6,910 bases of DNA from Bacillota bacterium (GTDB taxonomy: Bacteria > Bacillota > Sulfobacillia > Thermaerobacterales > Thermaerobacteraceae). The stretch lies in the NCBI GenBank assembly GCA_003242195.1, contig QGUQ01000099.1:1-6910 (forward strand), read 5' to 3'. Made by a program: the position numbers and the translations under genes. The notes beneath the pieces are model-generated. The model had not been told where the DNA came from. It worked only from the letters and a program-made list of their open reading frames with translations, and searched no databases. Position 1 is the first letter of the stretch, and every line of letters starts with the position of its first letter. Of the stretch, positions 6,114-6,910 are shown piece by piece.

Positions 6114-6298
6114 CCAGGAGCCTCCTCTCCCTGCGCGCGACCGCTAGCACCCCCTTCTTCCGCTGGCGATCGCGCGAACCTTCCCCCGCGCCCCGAGGCT
6201 GCCCCGGCGTCGGAACCGCCGGGTCGCCGGCCGGCGGGGGAAGGCAGCCGTGCCCGCTCCTTCGCGTCCCTGGCCGCCCGTTCCTGCGCAGGAGTCAT
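6110..6298 (-). CDS. Possible 62-residue ORF coupled to the htrA-like gene
   Basis: I do not recognise a family. The product starts MTPAQERAARDAKERARL, a charged, probably helical stretch, and continues as Gly/Arg/Ser/Glu-rich low-complexity sequence with no cysteines or membrane segment. ATG at 6298 follows AGAAGGT at three bases and lies about 20 nt after the predicted transcription start. An in-frame ATG at 6325 is excluded because it overlaps the promoter -10 box. The stop overlaps the protease start as ATGA. Support comes from the promoter placement, ribosome site and overlap. Against it, third-position GC (about two thirds) is lower than I would expect for genes in so GC-rich a window, and the sequence is simple. 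It may be a short leader peptide whose role is translational coupling. Confidence 0.42.
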   Translation of the reverse strand: MTPAQERAARDAKERARLPSPAGRRPGGSDAGAASGRGGRFARSPAEEGGASGRAQGEEAPG

Positions 6299-6323
6299 TT
6301 GACCTTCTTTGACGTTCGGCTCC

Positions 6324-6353
6324 ATTCTACGTAACCGCTGGGCGGGATGTCAA
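6324..6353 (-). promoter_or_regulatory. Strong sigma-A-like promoter for the small ORF and htrA-like gene
   Basis: A perfect -35 TTGACA (6353-6348) is followed after 18 bases by the -10 TAGAAT (6329-6324, 5 of 6). Expected transcription start is near 6317. This is the best promoter in the window by consensus. It begins eight bases after the tRNA-Val terminator T-run, so the unit is insulated from tRNA transcription. Confidence 0.85.
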
Positions 6354-6360
6354 CAAAGAC

Positions 6361-6389
6361 AAAAGGGGCACCGGTTTAACCCGATGCCC
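6361..6389 (-). terminator. Intrinsic terminator after tRNA-Val
   Basis: The minus strand forms a 9-bp stem, GGGCATCGG (6389-6381) with CCGGTGCCC (6374-6366) including one T-G pair, around loop GTTAAA. It is followed by CTTTTGTCTTTG. The stem starts five bases after the tRNA-Val 3' end, so the pre-tRNA trailer is very short. Confidence 0.88.
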
Positions 6390-6393
6390 GTCG

Positions 6394-6466
6394 TGGGCGG
6401 TAGTGGACTCGAACCACTGACCCCGTCGACGTCAACGACGTGCTCTACCAACTGAGCTAACCGCCC
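6394..6466 (-). tRNA. tRNA-Val (anticodon GAC)
   Basis: The 73-nt cloverleaf is complete. Acceptor GGGCGGT pairs with ACCGCCC and the discriminator is A. The D arm is GCTC/GAGC, the anticodon stem CGTCG/CGACG holds loop TTGACGT (anticodon GAC, reading GUC and GUU), the variable loop is GGGTC, and the T arm AGTGG/CCACT holds TTCGAGT. CCA is not encoded: the gene continues CGA after the discriminator. Its own promoter lies at 6482-6511 and its terminator at 6361-6389. Confidence 0.98.
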
Positions 6467-6481
6467 AACGTCACGTATTAC

Positions 6482-6511
6482 ATTATAGGAACCTGTCACC
6501 GGCTCCGTCAA
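6482..6511 (-). promoter_or_regulatory. Sigma-A-like promoter of tRNA-Val
   Basis: A -35 TTGACG (6511-6506, 5 of 6) and a perfect -10 TATAAT (6487-6482) are separated by 18 bases. Expected start is near 6475, leaving a 5' leader of about nine bases before the mature tRNA. Confidence 0.88.
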
Positions 6512-6525
6512 GGCGAGCCGGGCAT

Positions 6526-6556
6526 CCGGCCGACGCCGCAGGGCGGCGCGGGCCGG
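6526..6556 (-). terminator. GC-rich hairpin after tRNA-Cys, possible terminator without T-tract
   Basis: The minus strand forms an interrupted 12-bp hairpin: CCGGCC with GGCCGG outside, a two-by-two internal loop, and CGCCGC with GCGGCG inside around a CCT loop. It begins six bases after the tRNA-Cys 3' end. No T-run follows (the next bases are ATGCCCGG), so termination is plausible from position but not proven by sequence. Confidence 0.5.
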
Positions 6557-6562
6557 TGACGG

Positions 6563-6634
6563 AGGCCGCGGCCGGATTCGAACCGGCGAATAAGGGCTTT
6601 GCAGGCCCCTGCCTTACCACTTGGCTACGCGGCC
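6563..6634 (-). tRNA. tRNA-Cys (anticodon GCA)
   Basis: The 72-nt cloverleaf has acceptor GGCCGCG/CGCGGCC and discriminator U73, the known identity base for cysteinyl-tRNA synthetase. The D arm is a three-pair GCC/GGC stem, the anticodon stem GGGGC/GCCCT holds loop CTGCAAA (anticodon GCA), and the T arm GCCGG/CCGGC holds TTCGAAT. CCA is not encoded: the genome reads CCG after the discriminator, two bases of chance match. A promoter is at 6716-6744 and a leader hairpin at 6668-6689. Confidence 0.98.
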
Positions 6635-6667
6635 GCTGCGACGCAACGGCGTGGGATCCCATGACCG

Positions 6668-6689
6668 GGCGAGTCCGGAGCGACTCGCC
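6668..6689 (-). repeat. Hairpin in the 5' leader of tRNA-Cys
   Basis: A perfect 8-bp stem, GGCGAGTC with GACTCGCC, encloses a six-base loop within the roughly 75-nt leader between the tRNA-Cys promoter and the mature tRNA. No T-run follows. The leader is long compared with the nine bases of tRNA-Val, so the hairpin may influence processing or transcription. Confidence 0.6.
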
Positions 6690-6715
6690 ATACACCCTCG
6701 ATCCCGCGCGCCCCG

Positions 6716-6744
6716 ATTATACCCCACGCGGCCCGCCCTGAAAA
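6716..6744 (-). promoter_or_regulatory. Sigma-A-like promoter of tRNA-Cys, overlapping the tRNA-Gly terminator tail
   Basis: A perfect -10 TATAAT (6721-6716) has a -35 TTTTCA (6744-6739, 4 of 6) at exactly 17 bases. Expected start is near 6709. The four T residues of the -35 are also the T-run of the terminator behind tRNA-Gly. Confidence 0.78.
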
Positions 6745-6778
6745 GGCCGAAACAGGGCCTGCGCGGCCCTGTTTCGGC
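6741..6778 (-). terminator. Intrinsic terminator after tRNA-Gly
   Basis: A perfect 14-bp stem, GCCGAAACAGGGCC (6778-6765) with its complement (6759-6746), surrounds a five-base loop and is followed by CTTTTC. It starts two bases after the tRNA-Gly discriminator at 6781. The T-run is short at four, but stem strength and position make termination likely. Confidence 0.85.
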
Positions 6779-6780
6779 TG

Positions 6781-6852
6781 AGCGGGAGACGGGATTCGAA
6801 CCCGCGGCCTTCTGCATGGCAAGCAGACGCTCTACCCCTGAGCTACTCCCGC
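6781..6852 (-). tRNA. tRNA-Gly (anticodon GCC)
   Basis: The 72-nt cloverleaf has acceptor GCGGGAG/CTCCCGC and discriminator U, D arm GCTC/GAGC, anticodon stem TCTGC/GCAGA with loop TTGCCAT (anticodon GCC, reading GGC and GGU), variable loop AGGCC, and T arm GCGGG/CCCGT with TTCGAAT. CCA is not encoded: the sequence continues CAG. No clear promoter is visible in the 58 bases left before the window edge, so it may be transcribed from outside the window. Confidence 0.98.
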
Positions 6853-6873
6853 ATGCTCCATGCGCCTGATTTG

Positions 6874-6909
6874 CACCACGCGCGGCGACTACTCGCCCCG
6901 CGCGTGGTG
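6874..6909. repeat. 12-bp inverted repeat upstream of tRNA-Gly
   Basis: CACCACGCGCGG (6874-6885) and CCGCGCGTGGTG (6898-6909) form a perfect 12-bp stem around a 12-base loop. A shorter competing stem, GGCGA with TCGCC, can form inside. On the minus strand no T-run follows (CAAATC), so it looks more like a processing or spacer hairpin ahead of tRNA-Gly. On the plus strand the downstream side is beyond the window. Confidence 0.6.
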
Positions 6910-6910
6910 G

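Noticed and set aside
6299..6325. ATG at 6325 as the start of the small ORF before the protease
   Set aside because: It overlaps the -10 TAGAAT and lies upstream of the predicted transcription start; ATG at 6298 has the ribosome site.
6483..6869. Frames of 61-82 codons across the tRNA genes
   Set aside because: They are translations of tRNA genes, such as the typical false GFEPA reading of the T arm.
1..6910. CRISPR array, mobile element, phage, toxin-antitoxin or a new multi-gene defence system
   Set aside because: There are no spaced direct repeats, transposase or integrase motifs, target-site duplications or defence domains. All recognised genes are housekeeping, sporulation-linked or protein quality control.

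Overview
This 6.9 kb window is very GC-rich, and every feature I can support lies on the minus strand. Transcription therefore runs from right to left. The gene content points to an endospore-forming member of the Bacillota (Firmicutes): a T-box-controlled thrS directly preceded by a YtxC-family sporulation gene, a YwhD-family gene, Shine-Dalgarno sites of the AGGAGG type, and tRNAs without an encoded CCA. High GC combined with these families suggests a lineage such as Thermaerobacter or Symbiobacterium. That placement is inference; no rRNA or species-specific marker is present.

In transcription order the right-hand third carries three tRNA genes, Gly(GCC), Cys(GCA) and Val(GAC). Cys and Val each have their own sigma-A-like promoter. 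Clear terminators follow Gly and Val, and a hairpin without a T-tract follows Cys. A strong promoter (TTGACA, 18 nt, TAGAAT) then drives a possible 62-codon ORF joined by an ATGA overlap to an HtrA-like serine protease with one PDZ domain and no visible signal peptide or membrane anchor. After a 162-nt gap containing an 11-bp inverted repeat comes a YwhD-family gene, closed by a 16-bp GC hairpin.

The left half begins with a promoter-like element whose -10 resembles the sporulation sigma-E consensus. It precedes ytxC and a short DUF445 membrane-protein gene. The last codons of the DUF445 gene contain a perfect TATAAT that starts the thrS leader. That leader is a complete T-box riboswitch: a Stem I with a threonine ACC specifier candidate, an antiterminator with a UGGAACC bulge, and a competing terminator. 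The thrS open reading frame can be read back into the T-box, but the real start is a TTG behind a perfect AGGAGGTG.

Functionally the window combines translation supply (ThrRS, tRNAs), a likely sporulation-timed pair (ytxC and DUF445), and intracellular protein quality control (HtrA-like). I found no mobile element, CRISPR array, phage gene or toxin-antitoxin pair, and nothing that amounts to a new multi-gene system. The most interesting points are regulatory overlaps: a stop codon inside a promoter, a terminator T-tract used as a -35 box, and a sigma-E-like element before ytxC.
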